Source: Siphonodentalium dalli (lineage: Eukaryota; Mollusca; Scaphopoda; Gadilida; Siphonodentaliidae). Taken from it: a stretch of DNA of 64,000 nt. The notes beneath the pieces were generated by a model. The model did not search any database and had not been told where the DNA came from. It saw nothing but the letters and a program-made list of their open reading frames with translations. Shown here one piece after another: positions 1 through 10,439 of this stretch. The translations under genes and the position numbers were made by a program. The stretch is taken from contig CP136061.1 of NCBI GenBank assembly GCA_032622095.1, forward strand, positions 90,016,983 through 90,080,982, given 5' to 3'. Each line of letters starts with the position of its first letter. The first letter of the stretch is position 1.

Positions 1-484
1 TCTGCTTCAGCAGGTGGGTTTCATGGACATAGTCGGATTATCTGCCTCGTGGCCTCCTCCTCTTCAAGAATTCTAATTATAACCATTAGTTTCAGTGTCC
101 AAGATATATTTGACGGAGATATAATATTTTTTTACCCAAAATATGTATCTCCTATAATAAATATCTTGGACACTGAACACAGCAAGGACCCTCCCAGTTG
201 GGATCAACATTCCCGCCCCGCGCACTCGGTCAAACGCATCAAACACACAGGAGGAAGAAATTAAAATGAATGAGGTCTTACCTTTCAATCGCGAAAGGAC
301 TCGCACGATTGGTCCAAAGATATAATCGCCATTAATTGGCATTTGACAAGTGCGCGTACTCGAGGTATTGCGTACCGATTTTAAAAACGACTTCTTCTAG
401 AATCTTGCAAGCAAGAAATATATAACCATTAGTTTCAGTGTCCAAGATATTTATTATAGGAGATACATATTTTGGGTAAAAAAA
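1..484 (-). mobile_element. Copy of the end region of a long-inverted-repeat element
   Basis: This segment is the reverse complement of 59040-59503 with scattered differences, and its right part also matches 63738-63925 directly. It carries an 86-bp mini fold-back (about 91-176) whose ends read CAGTGTCCAAGATAT, and a second partial copy at 431-487. The window begins inside it, so its full extent is unknown. No coding function is supported; short open frames here are by-products of the repeat. Confidence 0.7.
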
Positions 485-492
485 TATTATAT

Positions 493-660
493 ATTTACAA
501 TTGAGTGTAGTTCAGACGATGTTTTCTATGGAGTGGCACGGTCGTTTTGTTCAGATTTTCGGTGATGTCAGTAGAATGCTACATTCCTCCAGTTGGCATA
601 GATCCTGGATACTAACTGATAAGTTTCATGCACCCTAAGAAGTACATAATATGTCTTGAA
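493..660 (+). repeat. Dispersed repeat family K
   Basis: About 165 bp that recurs at 38705-38880, 43165-43345 and, more diverged, 60575-60735. Shared phrases include TTTACAATTGAG, GTAGTTCAGACGATG and TCTATGGAGTGG. The copy at 43.2 kb lies inside a hAT-like element, which shows that the family has moved or been carried along. Class unknown. Confidence 0.65.
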
Positions 661-877
661 CAACTCTCCGTTTGAACTCAATTGCGCAACTCATGGCTGT
701 GCAGTGTCATATTTGACTCGCATCATAAATTCTAATGTACTCCATTCAAATTTTTTCAACAGGCGATGCTGGTGAATCGAAAACTAAAGTTAGCAGCTGT
801 CGACCAATCAGAATGTGTGCTTTAGCGACAAACATCCGAGCTGAATTATAATCATCTTTAACCTTATCTGTTTTCAG

Positions 878-938
878 ATATGGTTTTCTATCTGAGAGCG
901 TTGAGCCAGTAGAACACAAACCACAGGAGCCAAAATGG
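878..938 (+). CDS. Penultimate coding exon of an unrecognised gene
   Basis: An acceptor (TTTTCAG, ending at 877) and a strong donor (GTGAGT from 939) bracket 61 nt. Only one frame is open: one leading base, then 20 codons beginning YGFLSES and ending EPKW, in phase 0. That phase joins exactly with the exon at 2817. The peptide is acidic and proline-containing with no recognisable domain. The gene's earlier exons should lie left of the window. An alternative reading starts at the ATG at 935, but that start codon would be almost at the exon end, so I prefer the internal-exon reading. Confidence 0.5.
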
Positions 939-1440
939 GTGAGTGAATTTTATTATACTGTAAAATAATTTTAATTAATTATAAATTTGCACAGAAGTTG
1001 CAGAATGACACAAGTGTGAATGGGTTTGTCGATATGGCACGAGAGCCATTGCGGAAGGAATGACAAACACATTCACATACGTGTCGTTCTATTGCACACC
1101 ATCCGTCCTAAAATCTGTTAATTGAAAACAAAAAGACTTTCAAGATTTATTCAGAGACAGACATGGCTTGTTTAAAGTTTTATATCATAGTCCTGCATCC
1201 ATGGTCGAGGCGAGCATCATTTACGTCGATATCATCCGATTCCACACACATTTGTGGAATCACTTGAAGAAGATGACATGGCCCAGGCCAAGACAACTGA
1301 TTTGTTTATCTTTCAGGAAGAGGCATGTAATAAAAAAAATCCACACCAAATGAAGCAGGGAATTTTGCTCTCTCATTTTATAGAATTACCAGCAGTTTTT
1401 GGTTCACCACCTTACTCAGGCCTCAAAATATGGTGCCGGA

Positions 1441-2002
1441 CATTTGCAGAATGAGGTCCCCAGAGAGTGAATTTTGTGATTCTAACCCGCACAGTGGGCT
1501 AGCATCACTAAATTCACCGATCAATTGCTGTAAGATTTCTTTCTAAGGTCTCTTTCAGATGTCATTTTCTTAGCCATTGCCCACCCAAGTCTGAGTTTAG
1601 TGTGCCTGTCATTTGCAGAATGAGGTCCCCAGAGGGTGAATTTAGTGACGCTATCCCGCATAGCGGGCTAGCATCACTAAATGACTAAATTCACCCTCTG
1701 GGGACCTCATTCTGCTTAGGCCTCATCTTCTTTGGAAAGTTTCTTTGTTATCAAATTTCAAAAGAAACTTCTTCGCATAGATTATATTGCATAATCGAGG
1801 TTCCCAATGGGTTACACCACAATATTCACCATTTGGAAACTTCAATCTGATCCTAGGTTTCCCATAGCAGATAAGCCAATGCAGAGTGAGGTCCCTAGAG
1901 TGTGAATTTGGTGATGCTAGCCTGCTATGTATGATAGTATCATCACCAAATTCACCCTCTGGGGACCTCATTCTGCAAATGACAGGCACACTAAGCTCAG
2001 GC
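1441..2002. mobile_element. Family B fold-back element (hAT-type), composite plus fragment
   Basis: Two palindromic modules (1617-1716 and 1885-1977), each built from CAGAATGAGGTCCCCAGAG and its complement, sit in mirror arrangement inside outer inverted ends (about 1591-1618 and 1975-2002, around GTGCCTGTCATTTGCAG). A third, half-decayed module lies at 1441-1530. The element is in the intron of the unrecognised gene. Family membership follows from the 10.76-kb copy, which has an 8-bp target duplication. Confidence 0.7.
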
Positions 2003-2194
2003 ATAGCTGTGGCTAAGTTTTGAGTTAAGCAATGTTGACTGCTGAGTAATGCGCTGATCAAATCTTGCACCAAGTCATGACCCTTGAGCAAGGTCACTTG
2101 TACTGCGCTTTGTTTCGTTGCACCTAGACATGAATTAGAGACCTGGCTTGTTGGATAAGTGTAAGATGTCAAACCATCTGTAAAATGGCAGCAG

Positions 2195-2712
2195 ACATGA
2201 GACTAGATCATGCCATGAATATCTACTCTGGCTAACGCCCGAAAAGATCGTATTCCACCAGTACAAAACCTGGGAACTTTTTGAAGTTTTGACAGGGAAC
2301 CTTATAAAGTCGAAAAATAACAAGGATAACACATTTCTTAGTTATTATGTGTTCCTTAATAATGTACTTCACTGTAGGTAAAGGTCCCAACTCGAAATTG
2401 CATGCTTTTCTGTGACTTTTGTGAGCTGATATCGCAATAAACATTGAATTAATTACCCAGGAGAACATCCATAATTGTAAGCAATGCAAAATCGCTCACA
2501 AAGTCACTTAAATCATGAAATTTCGAGTTGGGACCTTCACCAACAGTTAAGTACATAATTAAGGAACAGATAACAACTAAGAAATATATTCACTGATTTA
2601 TTTTTTCCGAATTTATAAGGTTACCTGTCAAAACTTCAAAAATGTCCCAGGTTTTGTACTGGTGGAATATGATCCAGAGTAGAGATTCCTGGCATGATCT
2701 AGCATGAGACAA
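2195..2712. mobile_element. Fold-back element with about 180-bp arms
   Basis: The left arm (2195-2395) and right arm (2518-2712) are reverse complements, including CCAGTACAAAACCTGGGA against its complement near 2650 and GGTCCCAACTCGAAAT against its complement near 2525. The spacer is about 120 bp. It is non-coding and lies in the last intron of the unrecognised gene. Confidence 0.75.
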
Positions 2713-2816
2713 GGCGTGGTTCAAGGAAGATAAGCACTATATAAGTGCCATTATTACTATTATTCAGGCTGTGTCAATATCCAACCGAATGAAAATTATC
2801 CTTGTTCTCACTTCAG

Positions 2817-2966
2817 GAAGCCATGAAGAAGGTCAGATATCTGAACGGAGCAGTAGTCAACACGAAAGGTGAAAGATACACAGAACTCAAAGACAAGAAA
2901 AAAGAAGAGGAAATGAAAGATACGTACATCAACCTAAAACCAGCCAAGAAATATAGGTTCCACTAG
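2817..2966 (+). CDS. Last coding exon of the same unrecognised gene
   Basis: The exon follows an acceptor (CTTCAG, ending at 2816) and is open for 49 codons to a TAG at 2964-2966, in phase with the 878-938 exon. The product is very lysine/glutamate rich: it contains [16 protein letters not shown] and ends [11 protein letters not shown]. Coding bias, the good acceptor and matching phase support a real exon; I do not recognise the family. The basic/acidic low-complexity tail suggests a soluble protein, but no function can be assigned. The end of the exon, including the stop, is tandemly duplicated immediately downstream. Confidence 0.55.
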   Translation, partial: EAMKKVRYLNGAVVNTKGERYTELKDKKKEEEMKDTYINLKPAKKYRFH

Positions 2967-3060
2967 TCAATTCTCCATCGCAGATGAAATGAGAAATACG
3001 TATCTACCTAAAACCAGCCAAGAAATATAGGTTCCACTAGTCCAATTCTTCATCGCAGAT
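2910..3060 (+). repeat. Tandem duplication of the terminal exon end
   Basis: Two copies of about 75 bp (2910-2985 and 2986-3060) each include the codons for [10 protein letters not shown], the TAG stop and about 20 bp of 3' UTR. The second copy has lost the reading frame upstream of its own stop and would act as untranslated sequence. Confidence 0.8.
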
Positions 3061-3112
3061 AGTGTGTGGTGAAAATCTTATCTGTTAATTGCTAACATCG
3101 CCTCAGTTTTTA

Positions 3113-3118
3113 AATAAA
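3113..3118 (+). other. Candidate polyadenylation signal
   Basis: An AATAAA hexamer lies 147 bp after the stop codon of the unrecognised gene. Position and sequence are right for a 3' end, but the genome is AT-rich and such hexamers are common by chance. Confidence 0.4.
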
Positions 3119-3173
3119 TTTTAAGTTGCTCTAAAAATCTTCAACTTGACAGGCAACAGTCTAATTATAACTA

Positions 3174-3284
3174 GAGTAATGCCCTAAATAATTGACTCAT
3201 TAACCACAGCAGAATTATGGGTAACTTTTCAGGATTTAGTCGGAAATATGGCTTGTTGCCATTCATCAGAAAGCTCTCAGTGAG
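3174..3284 (+). mobile_element. Family C fold-back element, left half only
   Basis: Matches the left arm of the complete copy at 15371-15588 (GCAGAATTATGGGTAA, then GGAAATATGGCTTGTTGCC). The right arm is missing, so this is a truncated copy. It lies just downstream of the unrecognised gene. Confidence 0.75.
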
Positions 3285-3399
3285 TGTCTTGTTGCACGTT
3301 TAAGAGATCCTGGGTGTATTTTTGCACATTACTATGCGACAATGACCAATTCAGCTATAGTCATCACTGCATGACCGTCGTCCATCCATCCATCAACAA

Positions 3400-4720
3400 T
3401 TCTTTAAACATCTTCTCCAAAACCAGGAGCCGAATGGGGTCCTATTTGGTGTGGATGTTCCCTAGGTGATAGGGATTCAGATCTGTTCAAATGAGGTCAC
3501 CTGGTCAAATAGTGGCGGTGTTAGAGACATAACTTATTCCCTTTATTGTAATTCTTTAAAATGTCTTCTTCTCAAGAACCATTAGGGTTACGAAGCTTAT
3601 ATTTGGTATCGAGGGTCATTGGGTGACTGGGATTCATATTTATCCACCGCTCACTACCTCTATTGCCTACATAAAGCCTGCCTAATAAACGTTATGTTTG
3701 TTATGTCAATGTAGCTTTATTAGGTCAACGTAGCTTTATTAGGTTAGTACTACTTCCATGACATCATTGCATATGCAAATTGCGCAGGTAACTAGGGACG
3801 TCAACCGACTTAAATGACCTCATTGTGATTTTGGGACGTTTTTATTGTCCATAATTCGCCATAATTGATACAAAATTCGTTAACGGATATGTGTTTTCGC
3901 TCTAAATCATCTATAAACCATTAGTACAAGGCCAGCTTAGAATAGCTATAAAAAAAACCAACAAACTATTTAACTAATTAATGCTAATTAGTTTGCTTGA
4001 CCTAATAAATGTAAGGGCGTCATCGAGGAAACGAATGTAAAACTGATGAAAATGACAGATTTACTTCACCAAAGGCAAGTTTTGTGCAATGGATAAATAA
4101 AATATGTAGCTGATGTCGCTTAAACGGTTTGTGTCCACTCGGGGTATTTGGCATCTATTGGACTCGGCAGAGCCTTGCCCAATAGATGCTCAAATCCCCC
4201 TCACGGACATAAACAGTTTAAGCAACGACACTAGCTACATACTCTATATTTATTTAAATGAGGTCACCTGGTCAAATAAGGGCGGAGCCAGGGACATAAA
4301 TATTTCCCTCTATAGTAATACCTAAATTGTCTTCTGCTCAAGAACCATTTAGCTTATATTTGGTATGGAGGGTCATTGGGTGACTGGGATTCATATTTGT
4401 TCAAATGGTTCACAGGCTAAAATAGTGGCGGAGTGAGGGATATATCTCTTTCCCTGTGTAGTAATTCTTAAATCATCTTCTTCTCAAGAACCATCAGGGC
4501 TATTTAGCTTATATTTGGTAAATTAGTATCGAGTGTTCTTCGGTGACTGGGATTCAGACTTGTTTAAATGGGGTCATCGAGTCAAATAGGGCGGAGCCAT
4601 TGACATAACTCTTTCCCGCCATTGTAATTCATAACACGTCTTCTTATGAATTATGGGGGCCCAAATTAGCTTATATTTAGTATGGAGGGTCCTTGATTGA
4701 TTTAAATGGGGTCGGCCGGT
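3400..4720 (+). repeat. Diverged repeats of about 150 bp
   Basis: About five units share phrases such as CTTCTTCTCAAGAACCAT, TTAGCTTATATTTGGTAT and GGGTCATTGGGTGACTGGG. The same family occurs on the opposite strand at about 55.9-56.3 kb and 57.65-58.31 kb, where it runs into a CGGACGGACGG tail. This is a SINE-like or tandem-derived repeat common in invertebrate genomes; no gene is seen. Confidence 0.6.
4090..4255. mobile_element. Fold-back element
   Basis: Arms from ATATGTAGCTGATGTCG to GCATCTATTGG (left) and from CCAATAGATGC to CGACACTAGCTACATA (right) are inverted around a short loop at about 4160-4180. Fragments of the same family lie at 12280-12320 and 12650-12715. It is inserted within the 150-bp repeat field. 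Confidence 0.7.
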
Positions 4721-4999
4721 AAAAAAGGGGCGAGTTGGACACTCCAGATCGTGACAACTACTGACTGTTGTAGTCTTCATTTCTTCATTTCATGTCATAG
4801 TCTTCTGAATGGATATGGCATGGTAATATATTTGAAGAATTTAAGAATATCATACACCTGGGGCCAAAGAAAATTAATTGTCTGTTTGGGTTAAAATTCA
4901 GAAAAATTAGTATTGGAAGTAAAGGCCTAAAAAAATAAAATTATTTGACATATTATTGTTTTTTAATTACACTTCTATGCGATATTTCCATTGAAAATG

Positions 5000-5112
5000 G
5001 CATTAACCCTTTACCCAACAGAACGGCCCTGTGCCAATGCATTCTCTTATATATGCGAGTCGACCATAGGTCGCCTCGCATATATAAGAGAATGCATTGG
5101 CTTAACACATTA
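5000..5112. mobile_element. Truncated TTAA fold-back element (family A')
   Basis: Starts TTAACCCTTTACCCAACAG like the complete copy at 5516 and contains one full palindromic core (about 5033-5101), but stops just after it. The next 400 bp belong to a different repeat. Confidence 0.7.
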
Positions 5113-5512
5113 AAAATTACAGTATATTATGCAAATTCATAGCACTTCTACAAAAGAAACAAATCGTAACGTCATTGCACTTTGCTAGATGCTTTTCATA
5201 TGAATAGACTCATAATAAAACACCAATGACTGCTAATTTCGTGTAATAAATCTACACAAATGGTTATATTACCATGCCACAACATACAAGTAAACATCAC
5301 AAAAGAACCAAGTTCAAACTTAGGCAGCTTTAGCAGGCAATTTGTAGTAACCTGTAAATACTTGTTAAACATGGCCTGGAACCTACGTCACAAATCAAAT
5401 CTCTAACCCAAAGCTGTTTTGATTTTAAATTTGTTCAAAACATATATAAGCGTTTGTTTGACGGGATAAACTAGTGCATGACCTGTGGAAATTCACAACG
5501 CACATTAAAAAA
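5113..5512 (+). repeat. Dispersed repeat N, copy 1
   Basis: About 395 bp nearly identical to 35808-36207. Both copies begin CAGTATATTATGCAAATTC and end near ATTCACAACGCACATTA. There are no clear inverted ends and no open frame. The flanks differ, so this is a true dispersed repeat. Confidence 0.75.
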
Positions 5513-5515
5513 TCA

Positions 5516-5912
5516 TTAACCCTTTACCCAACAGAAGGGCCCTGTGCCAATGCATTCTCTTATATATGCGAGTCGACCATAGGTCGCCTCGCATATATAA
5601 GAGAATGCATTGGCTTAACACATTAAAATTATAAAATTGTTAAAGAATGTAAGAAAAAATGGTAAAAAGTGTTAAAAAAGATTTTTTTTAGGCCAATGCA
5701 TTCTCTTATATATGCGAGGCGACCTATGGTCGACTCGCATATATAAGAGAATGCATTGGCACTGGGCTAACTGTAACTATCACAATGTGGTCAAGGAGCC
5801 GGTTCCAATGATATCCATATTTGTATGGTTCTATTGAGACAGACCGAAGATAATTTAGGCTGTTGAAGCTTTATTTGGCCGGTTTTGGCCGGTTTGTTGG
5901 GTAAAGGGTTAA
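5516..5912. mobile_element. Complete TTAA-flanked fold-back element (family A')
   Basis: The element is bounded by TTAA at 5516-5519 and 5909-5912, and its ends are CCCTTTACCCAACA and its complement. Inside are two palindromes of about 70 bp (5545-5613 and 5693-5761) built from GCCAATGCATTCTCTTATAT. TTAA duplication plus a CCC start is the hallmark of piggyBac-type transposition, so this is probably a non-autonomous piggyBac-like element. Copies: 39133-39532 and 42760-42994. Confidence 0.8.
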
Positions 5913-6099
5913 TTAAAAATGGCAATGTCACAAGTGAATTATGTCATTTCTTGTGATGTCATTGGGGTTACGTCACTTACTGATCGAGACCGAATTTTCA
6001 ATGGTTGATCTTTCTGCATATCGAGACTTTCATGCATTAATTCTGGATGTTTGGTGAACCAAATTGACACAGAAGTATAACAAATAGAGTAGTCAATTA

Positions 6100-6236
6100 G
6101 TTCCAAGAATTATGTTAAATAATTCACTCTCAAGGCGAGAGATGTTAAGGTAACGTGCACTCGTTTGTTAATGACATCTCTCGCCTCTCGTGAATTATTT
6201 AACATAATTCTCTAAACCAATTGATTACTCTCTATT
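6100..6236. mobile_element. Fold-back element D
   Basis: The arms AGAATTATGTTAAATAATTC and its complement, and GGCGAGAGATGT and its complement, surround a loop at about 6150-6170. A single copy is seen in this window; non-coding. Confidence 0.7.
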
Positions 6237-6390
6237 TAATTTGACATATTCTTACAGCTTTTCATAGCTTACTGCCAGATTGAGATAAGATTAGTTTTAA
6301 TTATTGTTACATAAACGGTGATAAACACAATGCTTTGACAGAAAACATCCCATTCTGAGACATCTAAAAATAAAATAAGTATATTTTTTT

Positions 6391-6535
6391 TACCCCTTTC
6401 AGTGCCAAGTCTGATTTTTGTATCAACCCATATTTCCTTCATCATTTTTCAAATTTATTAATTATAATAATGTGATACATTGATGGAAAGAGCTCTAAGA
6501 GCTACAAAAATCGGACTTGGCACTGAAAGGGTTAA
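6391..6535. mobile_element. TTAA-type fold-back element E, copy 1
   Basis: Ends are CCCTTTCAGTGCCAAGTC and the complement, with TTAA at the right edge only. It is closely related to 44185-44330. At about 140 bp it is small enough to be a miniature element (MITE). Confidence 0.7.
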
Positions 6536-7077
6536 TAAAAAAAGGAAAAGAAACATTTCTTGAAAACCACAGAAAGAAAACTTTAAAATAGGGTGGGCAG
6601 GGAAATCAGAACCACAAGTATTTTTTTTCTTTGGCCTAGGAGACAGTAAAATTTAAAAAAACTCAGGAATTTTTTTTTTACTGAGAAATCAATGAGGCAC
6701 ATTTCAAAAGTGGTGCTACCTTACTTTAATTTAAATTCACGCAGTATTATTTTTGGCACGCCCATTAGAACGGAAAGTTTAAATAACAATCTGACAAAAT
6801 TTAACTTTGTAAACTAAACAGTGGTATTAATTGGAGGTTGTAAAGTTGAGCTAAAAATTAAAAAAATAATACTGCATGAATATTTGAGAAAAAACAAAAT
6901 AGTTGTTTATAGTCATAGAAATATATAAATTTATTTGTTGAACAAATATAGCAGTTTCAAAACAAAAATTGATTTTTCTGTTAGTTTTGTAATCTTGTTT
7001 ATTTATTGTATAAATGTAAATAGTACATTCCCTGAAATTACATGAAGAAATCAAGAAAGGCATTTGCCACAATCATT

Positions 7078-7243
7078 GTACAGTAATGCCCTAACCACGG
7101 CAGAATTATGGGTAATTTTTCAGGATAGTCGGAAATATGGCTCTCTCAGTGAGAGCTTTCCGATAAATGGCGACTAAATCCTGAAAAATTACCCATAATT
7201 CTGCTGTGGTTAAGGAGTTGATTATTTAGGGCATTACTGTATA
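7078..7243. mobile_element. Family C fold-back element, internally deleted
   Basis: Both ends (ACAGTAATGCCCTAA and its complement) are present, but about 50 bp of the left-hand side is missing compared with 15371-15588. Confidence 0.75.
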
Positions 7244-7385
7244 TGATTCACATTAAGAATCATGTTTTCATTTTCATTGCATTAATTCTATCAATACATC
7301 ATGTCATTGGGTTATGAGATATCAAAGCATCATTCATTCTATAAATACCAGCAGTAAATGTTTCTAATATTCCATTGTCAACATG

Positions 7386-7856
7386 TATATGTGACCCGCC
7401 ATATCAAATCCAGTCGTAAGTCGGGATTTTTTTTACCCTGTGCCAATGCATTCTCTTATATATGCGAGTCGACCATAGGTCGCCTCGCATATATAAGAGA
7501 ATGCATTGGCCTAACAATTTTTTATCATTTTTTAAAAATAAATGTTTCTTAAATTTTTTAGGACATAAAATCCATTACCCTGCAGGGAGCCCCACACATA
7601 TATAGAAGCATATAGAGGAGTGTAGTCTGCTCATGTTTGTGTGGGGCTCTGTATGGGTGAAATTATAAAATTGTTAAACAATACAAGAAAAAATTATTAA
7701 AATTGTAAAAAATTGTTAGGCCAATGGCCGGCCCAATGCATTCTCTTATATATGCGAGGCGACCTATGGTCGACTCGCATATTTAAGAGAATGCATTGGC
7801 ACAGGGTAAAAAAATCCCACCTTACGACTGGATTTGATATGGCGGGTCACATATAA
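7386..7856. mobile_element. TIR element carrying two family A cores
   Basis: Inverted ends of about 50 bp begin GTGACCCGCCATATCAAATC. Inside, two palindromic cores (7440-7511 and 7733-7805) identical in type to family A/A' flank a middle part that contains another small hairpin (7580-7653, AGCCCCACACA ends). The outer ends differ completely from TTAACCCTTT, so the core has been placed in a different element frame. Confidence 0.7.
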
Positions 7857-7899
7857 CCTAGAGTATGTATGAATTATGATCTTTAACATTTCCATGACT

Positions 7900-8742
7900 G
7901 GAGCTTCCTGAATTTGTGCCAATGCATTCTCTTGTATATGTGAGTCTCCCATTGGGAGCCTCACATATATTAGAGAATACATTGGCCTAACTATATTTAC
8001 CTTGACATTGTAAGCCAGTGCATTCTTTTATATCAGGGTTTCCGCTAGGGTAAAAATATTGGGTCCGTTGGATATGACAGACCAGCCATAGGTGATTTTT
8101 TTAATTTAATTTCCAGAAACCCTCATTTCCTTGCACCTGGGAAGATCTAGATAAGTTTTCTGATTAAAAATTTCAATAGAATTTGAGACCAGGAACGAAA
8201 TAATAGATGCATGTAATCAAGTACCGATATTTATTATCTGAAAATTTATAAACAGCAGCAAAAATTCTGATTGCAAATATCAGGCAGCAAATGTAGAGTT
8301 ATCGCTTGTATAACGTATATGATGCGGGAATGAATGCCCTGTTTACAATGTGCCAGTAATTTTTTCACAGAATGTATGGTCGGAAAAAAACTATTTTATG
8401 ATAATGAAAGTCAAAGCTGTATTCGTCTATACATGTATATCCCCTGAATAGATTGGAAATTTCCCATTCCATTAAATGAGATGAGAGGCGTTTGGTATAG
8501 GCTGGTGTCGAGGATCAATTCGGGAGATTAAACGTGTCTGTTGGCTTGCTAATTTACCAGTACTAGGAAAAACTGATTCAAATTATTATTTTTTTTTTCA
8601 TCAATAGTGGGTCCGTTTATAGAGCCTGTATAGCAGAAACCCTGCCCCAATGGGAGACTCGCATATATAAGAGAATGCACTGGAAGTTTGGAACATGATC
8701 TTTAATGCGACACCGGCACAGCTCCCATCATGAAAGGGTTAA
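7900..8742. mobile_element. Family A fold-back element, interrupted
   Basis: The left module (7918-7986) and the remains of the right module (8010-8033 and 8645-8690) belong to one family A copy ending CATCATGAAAGGGTTAA. A 611-bp element (8034-8644) splits the second palindrome. Confidence 0.7.
8034..8644. mobile_element. hAT-like element nested in family A copy
   Basis: Ends CAGGGTTTCCGCTA and TAGCAGAAACCCTG are imperfect inverted repeats and GGGTCCGTT occurs near both ends. The CAGGG start is typical of hAT elements. No 8-bp target duplication is visible and part of the target palindrome is gone, so a deletion may have accompanied insertion. No transposase frame is seen, so it is non-autonomous. 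Confidence 0.55.
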
Positions 8743-9410
8743 GAATATCAGCGATATTGCAAGTAAAAACGAATTTTACATTCAATTTCAGGATATAAAT
8801 ATCGTTTATCCATGTAAACTCTGTTAATATGAACCAAAAATTCATTTTTGTATGTTTCAGAATTTATGTTGTCAACAAATTTTTTTTAGTGATTATTTTT
8901 CGGTTTTGAATGATATGTGATAGCTATTTAGCAATAGAATTGTTATACCAATTAAAGAATATCATGAATAATAATTTTTTTTAAAACATTCCAGAAGTTT
9001 GATTCATTAGAGATATACACAGAACTGGACACGTGTGTTCCTGGCCTTCAGTTTAAGCATGAGTACGATGTTGTAAAGATTGCACGAAAAGGCCCTGAGT
9101 TCGGTCTTGATTGTTATCCTTCCGCGATTGTAAGAGTGACACAAACTATGGACCATTAACACACGTGTGTTTTTTTTATGTTTTCTGAATAATATTTCCA
9201 TGCCATTTCTTGATCTGATCATTTGTGAAGATGCTGGTATTTTAACATCCGGTGTCATTGTCGAGCTAAACATCATTTACATTGTGAGACATCCACGTTA
9301 TTCCATTCCACATGTGTGTGGACTGGCATGAAAAAGATGACTCGGACCGATTCGGAGGAAGAATGATGTGTTTTCCGTAGTAAACTGGCGTGCAATAAAT
9401 AGTGGGACCT

Positions 9411-9560
9411 ACAGTAATGCCCTAAATAATCGACTCCTTAACCACAGCAGAATTATGGGTAATTTTTCAGGATTTAGTCGGAAATATGGCTTGTTGCCAT
9501 TCATCGGAAAGCTCTCAGTGAGAGCATTCCGATGAATGGCAACAAGTCATATTTCCGAAA
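9411..9560. mobile_element. Family C fold-back element, right end lost
   Basis: The left arm is intact from ACAGTAATGCCCTAA through the loop at about 9515; the right arm stops after about 45 bp, at CATATTTCC. Confidence 0.75.
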
Positions 9561-9595
9561 ATGTAATGCTTATGTAATTATAAGCCATTAATGTC

Positions 9596-9726
9596 ATTTT
9601 TTGATTAATCTATGAGCCTATAGATGTATCAGTAGATGAACAACATACTTAGAACTTCGCAGAATTATACAGTATGTTGTTCGTCTACTGATACATCTTT
9701 TGGGTCATAGATCAATCAAAAAACGG
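9596..9726. mobile_element. Fold-back element F
   Basis: GATGTATCAGTAGATGAAC and its complement, and TTTTTTGATTAATCTATGA and its complement, face each other around a loop of about 25 bp. Non-coding. Confidence 0.65.
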
Positions 9727-10439
9727 TGTTGGAAAAGTTATGACATACAATCGGGGGTTTGTTACACCAACAAAGGATCAGGAAGGACGACATGCATTAG
9801 ATGAGCCGACCATCTTTAATGGCAGTATACCGTGCAGTGAAAATACATAGGCCTATATCAAACTAATTCGCTAATGACAAATTATCTTAATTTTCATTCA
9901 TATATACACTCACTGCATTTAAATGCAAAATGACGATGTTATTCCAGGTTATTCCAGGATTATCGATTCCTTCTGCAATAACACAAGTGACGTTTCAAGT
10001 GATATTCCAAAATACTTATCTGTAAACCAACAAGTTGACATTGTGGTCACTTCAAATTCACTTCTGATTGAAAATATTGAGTATAGCTACATGATCGGCA
10101 TATTGAATGATAATATATATATATAAAATAAATCACAAGGCTTGAAGTATGAAATAATTAAATGACAATATACTTCATGTTTTTACAACATGCCACATGC
10201 CGCCTGTAACACTTTGAAGTTGCCCATCCGATTTGACACTATAACATATTCTATACCAGAAAATCATTAGATCCTACCCATTAGTCCATTAATAGGAGGT
10301 TTTAATGATCAGATATCGACGCTCAAAAGAGGATGTTTTAATATCTTTTTGAAATTTGACAGGCTAGCAAAAATTCAATGATCATCTCTGAGAAAGAGCG
10401 TCCATGCTTCCGTTTTCCAAAGCAGTAGATAATAAAGAC

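Noticed and set aside
5030..5101. Near-perfect hairpins as possible microRNA precursors
   Set aside because: The same hairpins recur in many copies inside inverted-repeat elements, so they are transposon cores; small RNAs from them are possible but not shown.
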